From: an uncultured Oscillospiraceae bacterium
Lineage (GTDB): Bacteria; Bacillota; Clostridia; Oscillospirales; Oscillospiraceae
Direction: 5' to 3'
Assembly (NCBI GenBank): GCA_934572335.1
Contig: CAKTKU010000001.1
Span: forward strand, 1 to 64,000
DNA: 64,000 nt
Shown here: positions 32,645 to 41,027 of the stretch, piece by piece
Numbering within the stretch: position 1 is the stretch's first letter
Layout: each line of letters opens with the position of its first letter
Made by a program: the position numbers and the translations under genes
The notes under the pieces: model-generated
Seen by the model: only the letters and a program-made list of their open reading frames with translations
Told to the model about the DNA's origin: nothing
Databases searched by the model: none

Positions 32645-33601
32645 ATGGATTTCTCACTATTGAAAAGCTTTATAGCCGTGGCGGACGAGAAGAGCTTCTC
32701 CACCGCGGCAAAGCACCTCTTCCTCTCGCAGCAGTCCCTGAGCAAGCAGATAGCGAAGCTGGAGGAGGAGCTTGGAACGCCGCTGTTCGTGCGCAGCCGC
32801 CCGCTCGTGCTGACGCAGGACGGCAAGCAGTTTTTGCAGACGGCGAAGGAGATATTGCAGCTCAAGCAGCAGTATGAAGAGACCTCGTCCAAGAGCATCA
32901 GCGGGGCGCACTTTGTGCATCTCGGCATTGAGCACACCGTCGCGCGCGCCATATTGCCGCACGTGCTGCCCGATTACCTCCGCCGCAACCCGGACACGTA
33001 TGTGAAGCTGAGCGAGGAGTCGCCGGAGGTTTTGCAGAAGACGCTGAGCTACGACGGCGTCGACCTCGTCATAGGCACGATAAACAATACGCCCGACACG
33101 TATAAGGCGGTGCAGCTTTGCCGCAAGGAGCAGCTTCTCGTCGTCCCCAAGCCCATTCTCGCCGCCCTCGCGGGGGACGAATGTGAGGCTAAGCGCGCGG
33201 AGTTTTCCGAGGGCGCGGATCTCAGCTATTTTGAGAGCGTCCCGTTTATAAAAATACCGCGCCAGTCCTCCGGCGGCAGAACGCTCAACAGCTATCTGAA
33301 GTATTACGACATCAACCCCAAGTTCGTGTGCGAGCTGACGAATGTGGAAAACGCTTTCCAGCTTGCGGTGAGCGGGCTGGGCGTGTTCATCTATCCGAAG
33401 CTTTTCTGGGATATGCTCGCCCACGAGGTGCAGGAGGATTACCTCAAGAGCATAGATGTTTTCCCCCTGCCGTACCTGCCGGACATTGAGAGCGTCTGCG
33501 CCTACTACCACCGCGAAACCGGGCTGCACGGCAAGACAAGGGAGCTGTTCGACAGCTTTGTGAGCTTTTTTGAGGAATATAAAACAGGAAAAATGGTGTA
33601 A
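32645..33601 (+). CDS. LysR-family transcriptional regulator
   Basis: DNA-binding regulator with a winged helix-turn-helix at residues 1-60 (SFSTAAKHLFLSQQSLSKQI) and a C-terminal effector-binding domain to residue 318. The start is the ATG at 32645, six bases after GGAG. It is divergent from the TAXI/TRAP genes and most likely senses the transported solute. The effector is unknown. Confidence 0.9.
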   Translation: MDFSLLKSFIAVADEKSFSTAAKHLFLSQQSLSKQIAKLEEELGTPLFVRSRPLVLTQDGKQFLQTAKEILQLKQQYEETSSKSISGAHFVHLGIEHTVARAILPHVLPDYLRRNPDTYVKLSEESPEVLQKTLSYDGVDLVIGTINNTPDTYKAVQLCRKEQLLVVPKPILAALAGDECEAKRAEFSEGADLSYFESVPFIKIPRQSSGGRTLNSYLKYYDINPKFVCELTNVENAFQLAVSGLGVFIYPKLFWDMLAHEVQEDYLKSIDVFPLPYLPDIESVCAYYHRETGLHGKTRELFDSFVSFFEEYKTGKMV

Positions 33602-33604
33602 AAA

Positions 33605-33628
33605 GCGGCGTGGCATCAGCCACGCCGC
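33605..33628. terminator. Bidirectional terminator between LysR gene and ogt
   Basis: A perfect 10-bp GC-rich stem (GCGGCGTGGC) with a 4-base loop; the minus-strand side is followed by TTTTT, the plus side by CGTTCATTTT. Confidence 0.85.
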
Positions 33629-33636
33629 CGTTCATT

Positions 33637-34170
33637 TTAAAGTGCTGTGCCCTTCTTCGGCACGAAAAACCCGGTCATGTCGGCATGCTCCAGCTCCAGC
33701 AGCTTCACCTTCCTGCCGATACCACCGGCGTAGCCCGTCAGACTGCCGTTTGTGCCGACCACACGGTGACAGGGAATGATGATGGAAATCTCATTATGCC
33801 CCACCGCGCCGCCGACAGCCTGAGCGGACGTCTGCGAAAGCCCCTGCTTTTCGGCAAGCTTGCGCGCTATCTCGCCGTAGGTCATGGCCTTGCCGTAAGG
33901 GATTTGCAGAAGAATTTCCCACACGGACTGCCGGAACGCGGAGCCGATAGGGTGCAGCGGCGGCATGAAATCCGGCTCGCGGCCGTCAAAATAAACGTCC
34001 AGCCAACGCTTGGCCTCAGTGAGAACGCATGTCTCCTGCTCCGTGTGCTCCGCGGGCAGGTCGCGGGCAAAATATTTTTGCCCGTCGAACCATAAGCCGG
34101 TCAGCCCGATCCCGTCCGCGGCCAGCAGAATACCGCCCAAGGGGGAAGCGTAATGCTGCGTGAATACCAT
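33637..34170 (-). CDS. ogt: Methylated-DNA--protein-cysteine methyltransferase
   Basis: Suicide repair protein that removes methyl groups from O6-methylguanine. The active-site motif PCHRVVG lies near residue 145, followed by the conserved Asn and GYAGG. The 177-residue protein is Ogt-like, with a short N-terminal domain and no Ada-type zinc domain. It starts six bases after the transketolase C-terminal gene, so it is probably expressed with that metabolic pair. Confidence 0.92.
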   Translation of the reverse strand: MVFTQHYASPLGGILLAADGIGLTGLWFDGQKYFARDLPAEHTEQETCVLTEAKRWLDVYFDGREPDFMPPLHPIGSAFRQSVWEILLQIPYGKAMTYGEIARKLAEKQGLSQTSAQAVGGAVGHNEISIIIPCHRVVGTNGSLTGYAGGIGRKVKLLELEHADMTGFFVPKKGTAL

Positions 34171-34176
34171 TTGCGC

Positions 34177-35100
34177 TTAAACGAGAGCCTTTACCTTTGC
34201 CGCGATGTTCTCGGCTGTGAGGCCGTACTCCTCATAGAGCTTTGCCGGTGAGCCGGACTGACCGAAGCGGTCGTTGACGCCGACGCGGTCAAACTTCGCG
34301 CCGGGCCTGCCCGCGATGACCTCCGCCACGGCAGAGCCGAGACCGCCGGTGACAAAGTGATCCTCCGCGGTGACTATGGCGCGCACCTTGGCGTTGTAGG
34401 AGAGTATGCATTCCTCGTCAATGGGCTTTATCGTGTGGAAATTCACGACGGCGGCGCTGATGCCCTCGGCGGCGAGAATATCCGCCGCGGCGAGCGCGCG
34501 TGTGACCATGAGCCCCGTGGCGAATATCGCCGCGTCCGTGCCCTCGCGCAGGACGACCGCCTTGCCGGGGACGAACGGGGTGCTCTCATCGGTTATATCG
34601 TCCGTGCCGGGACGGGTCAGGCGGATGTATACAGGACCCTCTATCTCAGCGGCGGCGCGCACGGCCTTGTGCGTCTCGGCGGCGTCGCACGGGGAGAACA
34701 CCGTCATGCCGGGGAGCTCGCGCATGAGCGCGACGTCCTCAAGCGACTGGTGGGAGCCGCCGTCCTCGCCGACGGCGAGACCCGCGTGCGTGAAGGCGAG
34801 CTTCACGTTCGCGCCGGGATAGGCGACGGAGTTTCTGATCTGCTCGAACGCCCTGCCCGCGCCGAAGATGGCGAAGGTGCTGGCGAACGGCATGTAGCCA
34901 GAGAACGCGAACCCGGCGGCGGCGCAGATCATGTCCGCCTCGGCGATGCCGAAGTCATAAAATCTGCCGGGGAAGGCCTTCTTGAAGGTGCCGGTCTTGG
35001 TCGCGCCCGCGAGGTCAGCGTCCATGACGACGATCTTTTCATTCTCTTTGCCCAGCGCGGCCAGAGCCTCGCCGTATGCTTCTCTTGTCGATTTACCCAT
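34177..35100 (-). CDS. Transketolase, C-terminal section
   Basis: Pyrimidine-binding and C-terminal domains of a split transketolase (307 residues), seen as the blocks SHQSLEDVALMRELPGM and the terminal GRFGQSGSP-like sequence (NDRFGQSGSPAKLYEEYG). It must pair with the N-terminal subunit encoded just before it. The ATG overlaps the upstream stop by one base. It belongs to the non-oxidative pentose phosphate pathway. Confidence 0.93.
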   Translation of the reverse strand: MGKSTREAYGEALAALGKENEKIVVMDADLAGATKTGTFKKAFPGRFYDFGIAEADMICAAAGFAFSGYMPFASTFAIFGAGRAFEQIRNSVAYPGANVKLAFTHAGLAVGEDGGSHQSLEDVALMRELPGMTVFSPCDAAETHKAVRAAAEIEGPVYIRLTRPGTDDITDESTPFVPGKAVVLREGTDAAIFATGLMVTRALAAADILAAEGISAAVVNFHTIKPIDEECILSYNAKVRAIVTAEDHFVTGGLGSAVAEVIAGRPGAKFDRVGVNDRFGQSGSPAKLYEEYGLTAENIAAKVKALV

Positions 35101-35903
35101 CAGTGCACCTCCAGTTCCTTTATTGCCGCCTCATAGTCGGCGGTCTTTATGGTCGAGCCGTGCCAGGATGCGTTGTTCTCCATGAACGAAACGCCCTTGC
35201 CCTTCACCGTCTCACAGCAGACGAATTTCGGCTTGCCGGGAGTGTGCGGCACCTTGAGCGCGGCGGTGACGGCGTCAATATCATGCCCGTCGACGGTGAC
35301 AACGTCGAACCCGAACGCCGCGAACTTCGCGCAAATGTCGCCAAGGCTCATAACATCGTCGTTTCTGCCGTCTATCTGGAGCTTGTTGTGGTCGAGAATG
35401 ACCGTGAAATTGTCGAGCTTATAGTGCGCGGCGGCCATGGAGGCCTCCCACACCAGACCCTCCTGCGCCTCGCCGTCGCCCAGCAGCGTGAACACGCGGT
35501 AATCCTTGCCGCCGTGCTTTGCCGCGAGCGCCATGCCCATCGCGATGGCGATGCCTTGACCGAGCGAGCCGGTGTTCGCGTCCACGCCGGGGGTCTTGCG
35601 CATATCGGGGTGCCCCTGCAGATGGCTGCCGAGCTTGCGGAGCGTCATCAGCTCCGCCTTGTCAAAGTACCCCTTGTCCGCCAGCACCGCGTACAGCGCC
35701 GGGCAGCAGTGACCCTTGCTCATCACGAACCTGTCGCGCTCCTCCCAGCGGGGCTCCTCTGGGCGGATGTTCATCACATTATAATAGAGAGCCACGAGGA
35801 TATCCATGCACGAAAGAGATCCGCCCGGGTGCCCGGACTGAGCCTCGTACAGCTCATTGATCGTATCCAGCCTAAGCTGTCTTGCTTTTTCCTGAAGCGT
35901 CAT
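35100..35903 (-). CDS. Transketolase, N-terminal section
   Basis: Thiamine-diphosphate-binding half of the split enzyme (267 residues). Motifs include GHPGGSLSCMDI near residue 25 and GDGEAQEGLVWEA (the ThDP-binding GDG) near residue 140. Split transketolases are common in Clostridia and archaea. First gene of transketolase N - C - ogt, with a good promoter upstream. Confidence 0.94.
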   Translation of the reverse strand: MTLQEKARQLRLDTINELYEAQSGHPGGSLSCMDILVALYYNVMNIRPEEPRWEERDRFVMSKGHCCPALYAVLADKGYFDKAELMTLRKLGSHLQGHPDMRKTPGVDANTGSLGQGIAIAMGMALAAKHGGKDYRVFTLLGDGEAQEGLVWEASMAAAHYKLDNFTVILDHNKLQIDGRNDDVMSLGDICAKFAAFGFDVVTVDGHDIDAVTAALKVPHTPGKPKFVCCETVKGKGVSFMENNASWHGSTIKTADYEAAIKELEVH

Positions 35904-35934
35904 CGCGTCAGCCTCCTTGTTCTTTATGGCGCTT

Positions 35935-35963
35935 ATTATACACTTGCGTTAATATTTGCGCAA
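35935..35963 (-). promoter_or_regulatory. Sigma-A promoter for split transketolase-ogt
   Basis: TTGCGC (35963-35958) and TATAAT (35940-35935) on the minus strand with 17 bases between. Confidence 0.8.
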
Positions 35964-36013
35964 GAGAGCAAAAAACATTCATGCAGTCTGCCCGGCGCGG
36001 CGCGAAATATCAC

Positions 36014-36042
36014 TTGCCAAAGCGGCGGATTTGGGGCATAAT
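36014..36042 (+). promoter_or_regulatory. Sigma-A promoter for HAD-nagA
   Basis: TTGCCA (36014-36019), 17-base spacer, CATAAT (36037-36042), about 30 bases before the TTG start at 36073. Confidence 0.7.
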
Positions 36043-36072
36043 CATATGTGAAACAATAGGGAGGGAAAACAC

Positions 36073-36900
36073 TTGAACTGCAGGCTGATAGCTTTTGATC
36101 TGGACGGAACGTTTCTCGACACGGCAAAGACCGTGCCGGAGGAAAACCTCGCCGCGCTCACAGCGGCGGCGGAGCGCGGGATATACGCCGTGCCCGCGAC
36201 AGGGAGAATATACAACGGCATACCGGAGGCGCTGCGCGCACTGCCGTTCATGCGCTATTACATATGCATAAACGGCGCGTATGTGTACGACGCTGTGGAG
36301 GATACCGTCATACACCGGGCGGAGGTGCCGCTGGAGACGGCGCTGAGGTTTTATGAATACATGGACGGCAAGCCCGCGCTCTACGACTGTTATCAGGACG
36401 GGCACGGCTACATGACGAAGGCGATGTACGACCGGGCGGAGGAATACGTGACGGAGGCGGGCGTGCTGCGCCTTTTGAAGACGCTGCGCATCCCCGTGCC
36501 GGAGCTGAAAGCGTACCTGCGCGAAAAGGGCGAGGATGTGCAGAAGCTTCAGGCGTACTACGCCGACACCGCCGAGCGCGACAGGGAGCTGGCACGTCTG
36601 CCGGGGCTGTTCCCGGAACTTTTGTTCTCCACCTCCGTCAAAAATAATATAGAAGTCAACTACCATACGGCGGGCAAGGGCAACGGCCTTGCGGCGCTGT
36701 GCCGCCATCTCGGCATAGACCCGGCGGACGCCGTCGCCTTCGGCGACAGCTCCAACGACACGGACATGCTCCTCGCCGCGGGGTGCGGCATCGCCATGGC
36801 GAACGCCCTGCCGCAGGTGAAGGAGATCGCGGACGCGCTGACGCTCTCCAACGACGAGTGCGGCGTTGCCGACGCGATATACAAGATGATCTTGAATTAA
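36073..36900 (+). CDS. Cof-type HAD-superfamily phosphatase
   Basis: Haloacid-dehalogenase-fold phosphatase of the Cof/YidA type. Motif I FDLDGT (Asp at residues 9 and 11), motif II in TGRIYNG, and motif III/IV GDSSNDTDML near residue 220 are intact, with a C2-type cap between. The start is a TTG at 36073, preceded by GGGAGGG. It lies 34 bases before nagA, so the pair may act on sugar phosphates; the substrate is unknown. Confidence 0.88.
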   Translation: MNCRLIAFDLDGTFLDTAKTVPEENLAALTAAAERGIYAVPATGRIYNGIPEALRALPFMRYYICINGAYVYDAVEDTVIHRAEVPLETALRFYEYMDGKPALYDCYQDGHGYMTKAMYDRAEEYVTEAGVLRLLKTLRIPVPELKAYLREKGEDVQKLQAYYADTAERDRELARLPGLFPELLFSTSVKNNIEVNYHTAGKGNGLAALCRHLGIDPADAVAFGDSSNDTDMLLAAGCGIAMANALPQVKEIADALTLSNDECGVADAIYKMILN

Positions 36901-36934
36901 GCTTGAAATAAATAATTTCAGGAGGATGCGGAAA

Positions 36935-38035
36935 ATGAGACTATGCAACGCGAAGGTGTACCGGGACGGGCGCTTCGTCCCCGGCGGACTGGACTTTGAC
37001 ACGGATATCCGCGGCTTTGACGGCGAGGGCGGAGAGGACGCGCACGGCGCGTACATCATCCCCGGTCTTGTCGACGTGCACACGCACGGCGCTGTCGGCG
37101 CGGACGCGAGCGACGGCGACGCCGAGGGGCTGAAAAAGCTCAGCGAATACTACGCGGCAAATGGCGTGACGAGCTTTTGCCCCACGACGATGACACTCAG
37201 GGAGCCGGAGCTTATACGCGCGGCGCAGTGCGTGCGCGATTTTGTCCGCCCGGAGCGCGGCGCGCGGATCGCGGGCATACATCTTGAAGGTCCGTTCATC
37301 TCCTACGCCAAGCGCGGCGCGCAGAACCCGGACAACCTCCACGCGCCGGACTTTGATATGTTCCAGAGGATAAACGACGCCTCCGGCGGGCAGGTGCGGC
37401 TCATCACCGTTGCGCCGGAAATAGACGGCGCTCTGGACTTCATCCGCCGCGCATCCGGGGTGTGCACCGTCTCCCTCGGGCACAGCACCGCCGATTACGA
37501 CCAGGCGATGGCGGGCTTTGACGCGGGCGCGACGCACGCCACGCACCTTTTCAACGGCATGGAGCCGCTGCACCACAGAAAGCCCGGTCTCGTCGGCGCG
37601 GCGCTGACGGCGGGCGCGTCGGTCGAGCTTATATGCGACGGGTTCCACATCCACCCGGCGGTCGTGAACGCCGTGCACCTCATGTTCGGCAAAAAGCTTG
37701 TTATTATCAGCGATTCCCTGCGCTGCGCGGGCATGCCGGCCGGAGAATATGAGCTGGGCGGTCAGCCGATAATCGTGCGCGATGGGAAGGCGACGCTCTT
37801 CGACGGGACGATCGCGGGCTCGTCCACCAACCTCATGCAGGAGCTGCGCAACGTCGTTTCGTTCGGCATCGCGCTGGAGGATGCGGTGTACGCGCTGACG
37901 GAGGCACCCGCGCGCTCCATCGGCTGCTTTGACACGATAGGCTCGCTTGCCGAGGGCAAGCGGGCGGACTTCCTCATTGTTGGCGAAAAGCTCGATTTAC
38001 AGGCGGTTTTCGTCGGCGGAGGGAGAATAAAATAA
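36935..38035 (+). CDS. nagA: N-acetylglucosamine-6-phosphate deacetylase
   Basis: Amidohydrolase that deacetylates GlcNAc-6-phosphate during amino-sugar use or cell-wall recycling. Metal and substrate motifs: VHTHG near the N terminus, HLEGPF (about residue 115), LGHSTADYD, HLFNGM and HHR. The catalytic Asp is in IISDSLRCAG, where most relatives read TDAM. I start at the ATG at 36935, nine bases after AGGAGG, because the ATG at 36926 is too close. No nagB is present here. Confidence 0.92.
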   Translation: MRLCNAKVYRDGRFVPGGLDFDTDIRGFDGEGGEDAHGAYIIPGLVDVHTHGAVGADASDGDAEGLKKLSEYYAANGVTSFCPTTMTLREPELIRAAQCVRDFVRPERGARIAGIHLEGPFISYAKRGAQNPDNLHAPDFDMFQRINDASGGQVRLITVAPEIDGALDFIRRASGVCTVSLGHSTADYDQAMAGFDAGATHATHLFNGMEPLHHRKPGLVGAALTAGASVELICDGFHIHPAVVNAVHLMFGKKLVIISDSLRCAGMPAGEYELGGQPIIVRDGKATLFDGTIAGSSTNLMQELRNVVSFGIALEDAVYALTEAPARSIGCFDTIGSLAEGKRADFLIVGEKLDLQAVFVGGGRIK

Positions 38036-38160
38036 AAATATTATGTAAATTTGCGAAAAACAGTTTCAAAAAGGAAATAAGTGTGGTAGAATCAGATATG
38101 TATAAATATTTGACTGCGCACACCCCTGCCGTGCGGGGGTACCGAAAGGAGAATATATAA

Positions 38161-38982
38161 ATGAAAAAACTTATCGCATTGATACTTGCCCTCGTCATGG
38201 CGCTGAGCTTTGCCGCCTGCGGCAGCAGCGGCACGACCGCCGCCAACACCGGCGACCCCAATGCTGTCGGCTCCGGCAAGCTTGAGGAGACCGCCGGGGA
38301 GACCATCACCGACGTCACCGGCCTCAAGCCCGAGGCGAACGTCAACCCGTCCACCATCGACATCGGACAGGCGATGAGCGGCGCGCATACCGGCGACGCA
38401 TGGTACGCCAGCGGCATCCGCGGCGACAATTACATCTATTTTGAGAACGCCGACAACAGCAGCATCGGGCTTGCCTATTTCAAGGTCGAGGCGGGGCAGG
38501 TCGTCAAGACCGTTGTGTGCGGCATGACCGACGACAACCACCTCGTTGACGAGGAGGCGGCCGAGGGCGAGAGCGGGATAGACATCGTGTTCCTTGACGA
38601 TTTCAAGGCGTATGACTACAAAAACGACACGTGGTATGTCCGCGGCGACCCCAAGACCATTGAGCAGCTCTTCGTCGGCAGACAGCTCGCCGACCAGAGC
38701 AATCCGACCAACACCCTTATCCTCAAGGGCGACGGCACCGGCGTTGAGAAATACGACGACACCGAGTACGCCCTCACCTGGACGATGACGAGCGCGTCCA
38801 CGCTGAAATTCAACGATGGCGAGTATGACTATATGCTCGACATCATCGTCGACGAGAACAATGCTTTCGTCAGCCTCTCGGAGCAGAACCACCGCATATT
38901 CATCCCCGAGGAGATGATCGGTCAGCAGACCGAGGCGCAGGGCGAGGACACCGCCCCCGCGCAGGCAGCCGCACAGGGCTGA
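38161..38982 (+). CDS. Lipoprotein of unknown function
   Basis: Not recognised. The 273-residue protein has a lipoprotein signal (lipobox SFAAC), a Gly/Thr/Asn-rich spacer and an acidic, beta-rich body with many Asp and Tyr residues, then an Ala/Gln/Glu-rich tail. It is probably tethered to the outer face of the membrane. A likely promoter is TTTCAA-17-TAGAAT upstream (about 38070-38098), followed by a GC hairpin in the leader (CCCCTGCCGTGCGGGG). Monocistronic. Confidence 0.75.
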   Translation: MKKLIALILALVMALSFAACGSSGTTAANTGDPNAVGSGKLEETAGETITDVTGLKPEANVNPSTIDIGQAMSGAHTGDAWYASGIRGDNYIYFENADNSSIGLAYFKVEAGQVVKTVVCGMTDDNHLVDEEAAEGESGIDIVFLDDFKAYDYKNDTWYVRGDPKTIEQLFVGRQLADQSNPTNTLILKGDGTGVEKYDDTEYALTWTMTSASTLKFNDGEYDYMLDIIVDENNAFVSLSEQNHRIFIPEEMIGQQTEAQGEDTAPAQAAAQG

Positions 38983-39004
38983 TAAATTACATATCAAATG
39001 CGAA

Positions 39005-39030
39005 GCACCCCCGGAAGTCTCCGGGGGTGC
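39005..39030 (+). terminator. Terminator after the lipoprotein gene
   Basis: Perfect 11-bp stem GCACCCCCGGA/TCCGGGGGTGC with a 4-base loop, followed by ATTTT. Confidence 0.85.
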
Positions 39031-39058
39031 ATTTTCATATATGCGGCGTATAGCGGGA

Positions 39059-40057
39059 TCATTCGTCCTTGGTGCCGTCGGGCTTGGTGTCGGGCGTTCC
39101 GGCTTTTTTCGCCCTGCGCTTTCTGCGGACAGCTCTGACGATGAGGACGATCACGGCCGCCGCGGCGGCGAGGATGATCAGCACCGGCAGCGCGCCGACA
39201 AGCCAGATGAGAAGCTCACTGAAAAACTCCCCAATGCCGCGCAGACTGCTTTGCAGCGCGCTCAGAAGCCGCTGACCGTAGCCGGGCTTTGCGACGGGGC
39301 TCTCCGGCGTGTACTCGGCGACCTCCTCAATGCTGAGGTACAGCGTGCTGTAACTGACCTGACGGTCCCAGTTTTTCAGCGTGGATTGCAGGGATTCTAT
39401 CTGATAGCGCAGCTCCGTGAGCTTTTCTTCGATCGTTATCACGTCCTCCACGGTCTCCGCCTTCTCCATCATCTCCAGCAGCCGTGCCTCCTGCGTCTGG
39501 TAGGCGGTCAGGCGCGCCGCGGTGTCGTAATACTGGGCGGTGACATTGTCGGTGTACGTGTAGGTATACGGCACGTTGCCGAGCGTGGAGAGGCTGCCCA
39601 TGACGTCGGAAAAGCTTGTGCTTGGGATGCGGACGGTGTAGCTGGCGGAGCGGGAGCGGGGAATGTCGCGCGACTTGCTGTAATAGTTCGCTCCGTTTAC
39701 GCTGCTCGACTCGATCCAGCCCTTGTACTGCTCGACGAGCTTTGCCACGCCCGCGAGCGTGCCGTCAAAGTCCGTGGTCTCAACTGTCGCGTCGGCGGAA
39801 TAGATTATTTTGTCCGGGTCGACCTCGGGCAGCGCGTCGTTCTCACCCTCGGGCGCTGCGGCGGCTTCGGGTGCGGCGGCGTTCATGGCGAACCCGCCGT
39901 AGTCATATTCCGCGGAAGTCTCGTAGCTGTCGTATGCGGCCTCCGCAGGGGCCTCTCTGATTGCTGCCGCTTCCGTGCTTTGGGCGCTGGACGACCCGCA
40001 CGCAGCGAGTGACAGCAGCATCACCAGCGCGAGGAGAATGCTGAGTTTCTTTTTCAT
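39059..40057 (-). CDS. DUF4349-type lipoprotein with C-terminal membrane helix
   Basis: The 332-residue protein starts with a lipobox signal (LSLAAC), then an Ala/Glu-rich spacer and a DUF4349-like body with SYTVRIPSTSFSDVM. A long helical (coiled-coil-like) region follows (TAYQTQEARLLEMMEKAETV), then a transmembrane helix near residues 287-312 and a basic tail. It therefore seems to be held by both a lipid and a helix. The function of the family is unknown. The ATG at 40057 has GGAGG upstream. Confidence 0.8.
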   Translation of the reverse strand: MKKKLSILLALVMLLSLAACGSSSAQSTEAAAIREAPAEAAYDSYETSAEYDYGGFAMNAAAPEAAAAPEGENDALPEVDPDKIIYSADATVETTDFDGTLAGVAKLVEQYKGWIESSSVNGANYYSKSRDIPRSRSASYTVRIPSTSFSDVMGSLSTLGNVPYTYTYTDNVTAQYYDTAARLTAYQTQEARLLEMMEKAETVEDVITIEEKLTELRYQIESLQSTLKNWDRQVSYSTLYLSIEEVAEYTPESPVAKPGYGQRLLSALQSSLRGIGEFFSELLIWLVGALPVLIILAAAAAVIVLIVRAVRRKRRAKKAGTPDTKPDGTKDE

Positions 40058-40268
40058 TTCTGTTCCTCCATATCTGTTCCACCGTAAATAGGCTTCTGCA
40101 AGTGATATTCTGACGCTGAAAGCGGGAAAAAAGTTTCCGTAAGGTCGTAAAATTTTAAGAATAGAACAGATTTTTGTTGTATACAAGCCGCGAAGAAACT
40201 GTTATACTCAAGCTTGAGGTAAAGAAGTTAACGCGCCGGCAGGGCGCGCGATACGGAGGAGAAAAGAA

Positions 40269-40964
40269 ATGCTGGATACCGTTACGGTGATCTGCGCTCT
40301 TGCGCTGACGGCGGGGTGCGCCGCGCTCGGCAGGCGCTTTCTCATAGCGTGCAGGCGGAACGAATATGACCGCGCGTTCTGGCTCAAGGGCGCGGCGGGG
40401 CTGTGCTTTGCGGTGCTGGGGCTGCTGATGGCGCGCCGCGCGCCTGACCCGGACTATGCCCGGCGCGTGTGCATTGGGCTTTTCCTCGGGCTTGTGGGGG
40501 ATGAGCTGCTGGCGATGCGCTTCCTGCGCCCGGCGCGGCATGACGGGTATTTCTCCGCCGGTGCGGCGGCGTTCGCGGCGGGGCATGTGCTGTACATATG
40601 GGCGCTCATCGCGCTCTCCGGGGCGAGGCTCATTGCCGCGCTGCCGGTGTTCATTGTGGGCTACGCGGCGGCGCTCGTCTGCGGCTGGCGCGGAAAGGTC
40701 AATGCCGGGAAGCTTACGTTGTGCGCGATAGTGTACATCGCGCTGGTGGTGTTCATGGGCGCGACGGCGTGCGCGGCTGCGGCGCGCTCATTCAGCGTGG
40801 GGACGCTTATGTTCGCCGCGGCGGGTGTGTGCTTTTCCGTGAGCGACTGCATACTGTGCGTGTACTGCTACGGCAGCAGATGGACGAACGGCATGAACGC
40901 CGCCATCCACGCCACGTATTACGCCGCGCAGCTGCTGATCGCGTGGAGCATCGCGCTGGTGTGA
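40269..40964 (+). CDS. YhhN/lysoplasmalogenase-family membrane protein
   Basis: Integral membrane protein, 231 residues with about eight hydrophobic helices. It has the family-type conserved LVGDELLAM and AAGHVLYIWAL segments, each with the acidic or His residue expected in the active site. Eukaryotic relatives hydrolyse lysoplasmalogens. Clostridia often make plasmalogens, so a lipid role is plausible but not shown. Weak promoter boxes (TATACT near 40205) lie upstream. Confidence 0.72.
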   Translation: MLDTVTVICALALTAGCAALGRRFLIACRRNEYDRAFWLKGAAGLCFAVLGLLMARRAPDPDYARRVCIGLFLGLVGDELLAMRFLRPARHDGYFSAGAAAFAAGHVLYIWALIALSGARLIAALPVFIVGYAAALVCGWRGKVNAGKLTLCAIVYIALVVFMGATACAAAARSFSVGTLMFAAAGVCFSVSDCILCVYCYGSRWTNGMNAAIHATYYAAQLLIAWSIALV

Positions 40965-40994
40965 GGATGCGGAATAAAATAGCGAAAATGTAAG

Positions 40995-41020
40995 CAGGGC
41001 GCGGAATCTTCCGCGCCCTG
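40995..41020. terminator. Bidirectional terminator between YhhN and GT-C-like genes
   Basis: Perfect 12-bp arms CAGGGCGCGGAA / TTCCGCGCCCTG with a minimal loop. Confidence 0.8.
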
Positions 41021-41027
41021 AAATTAT

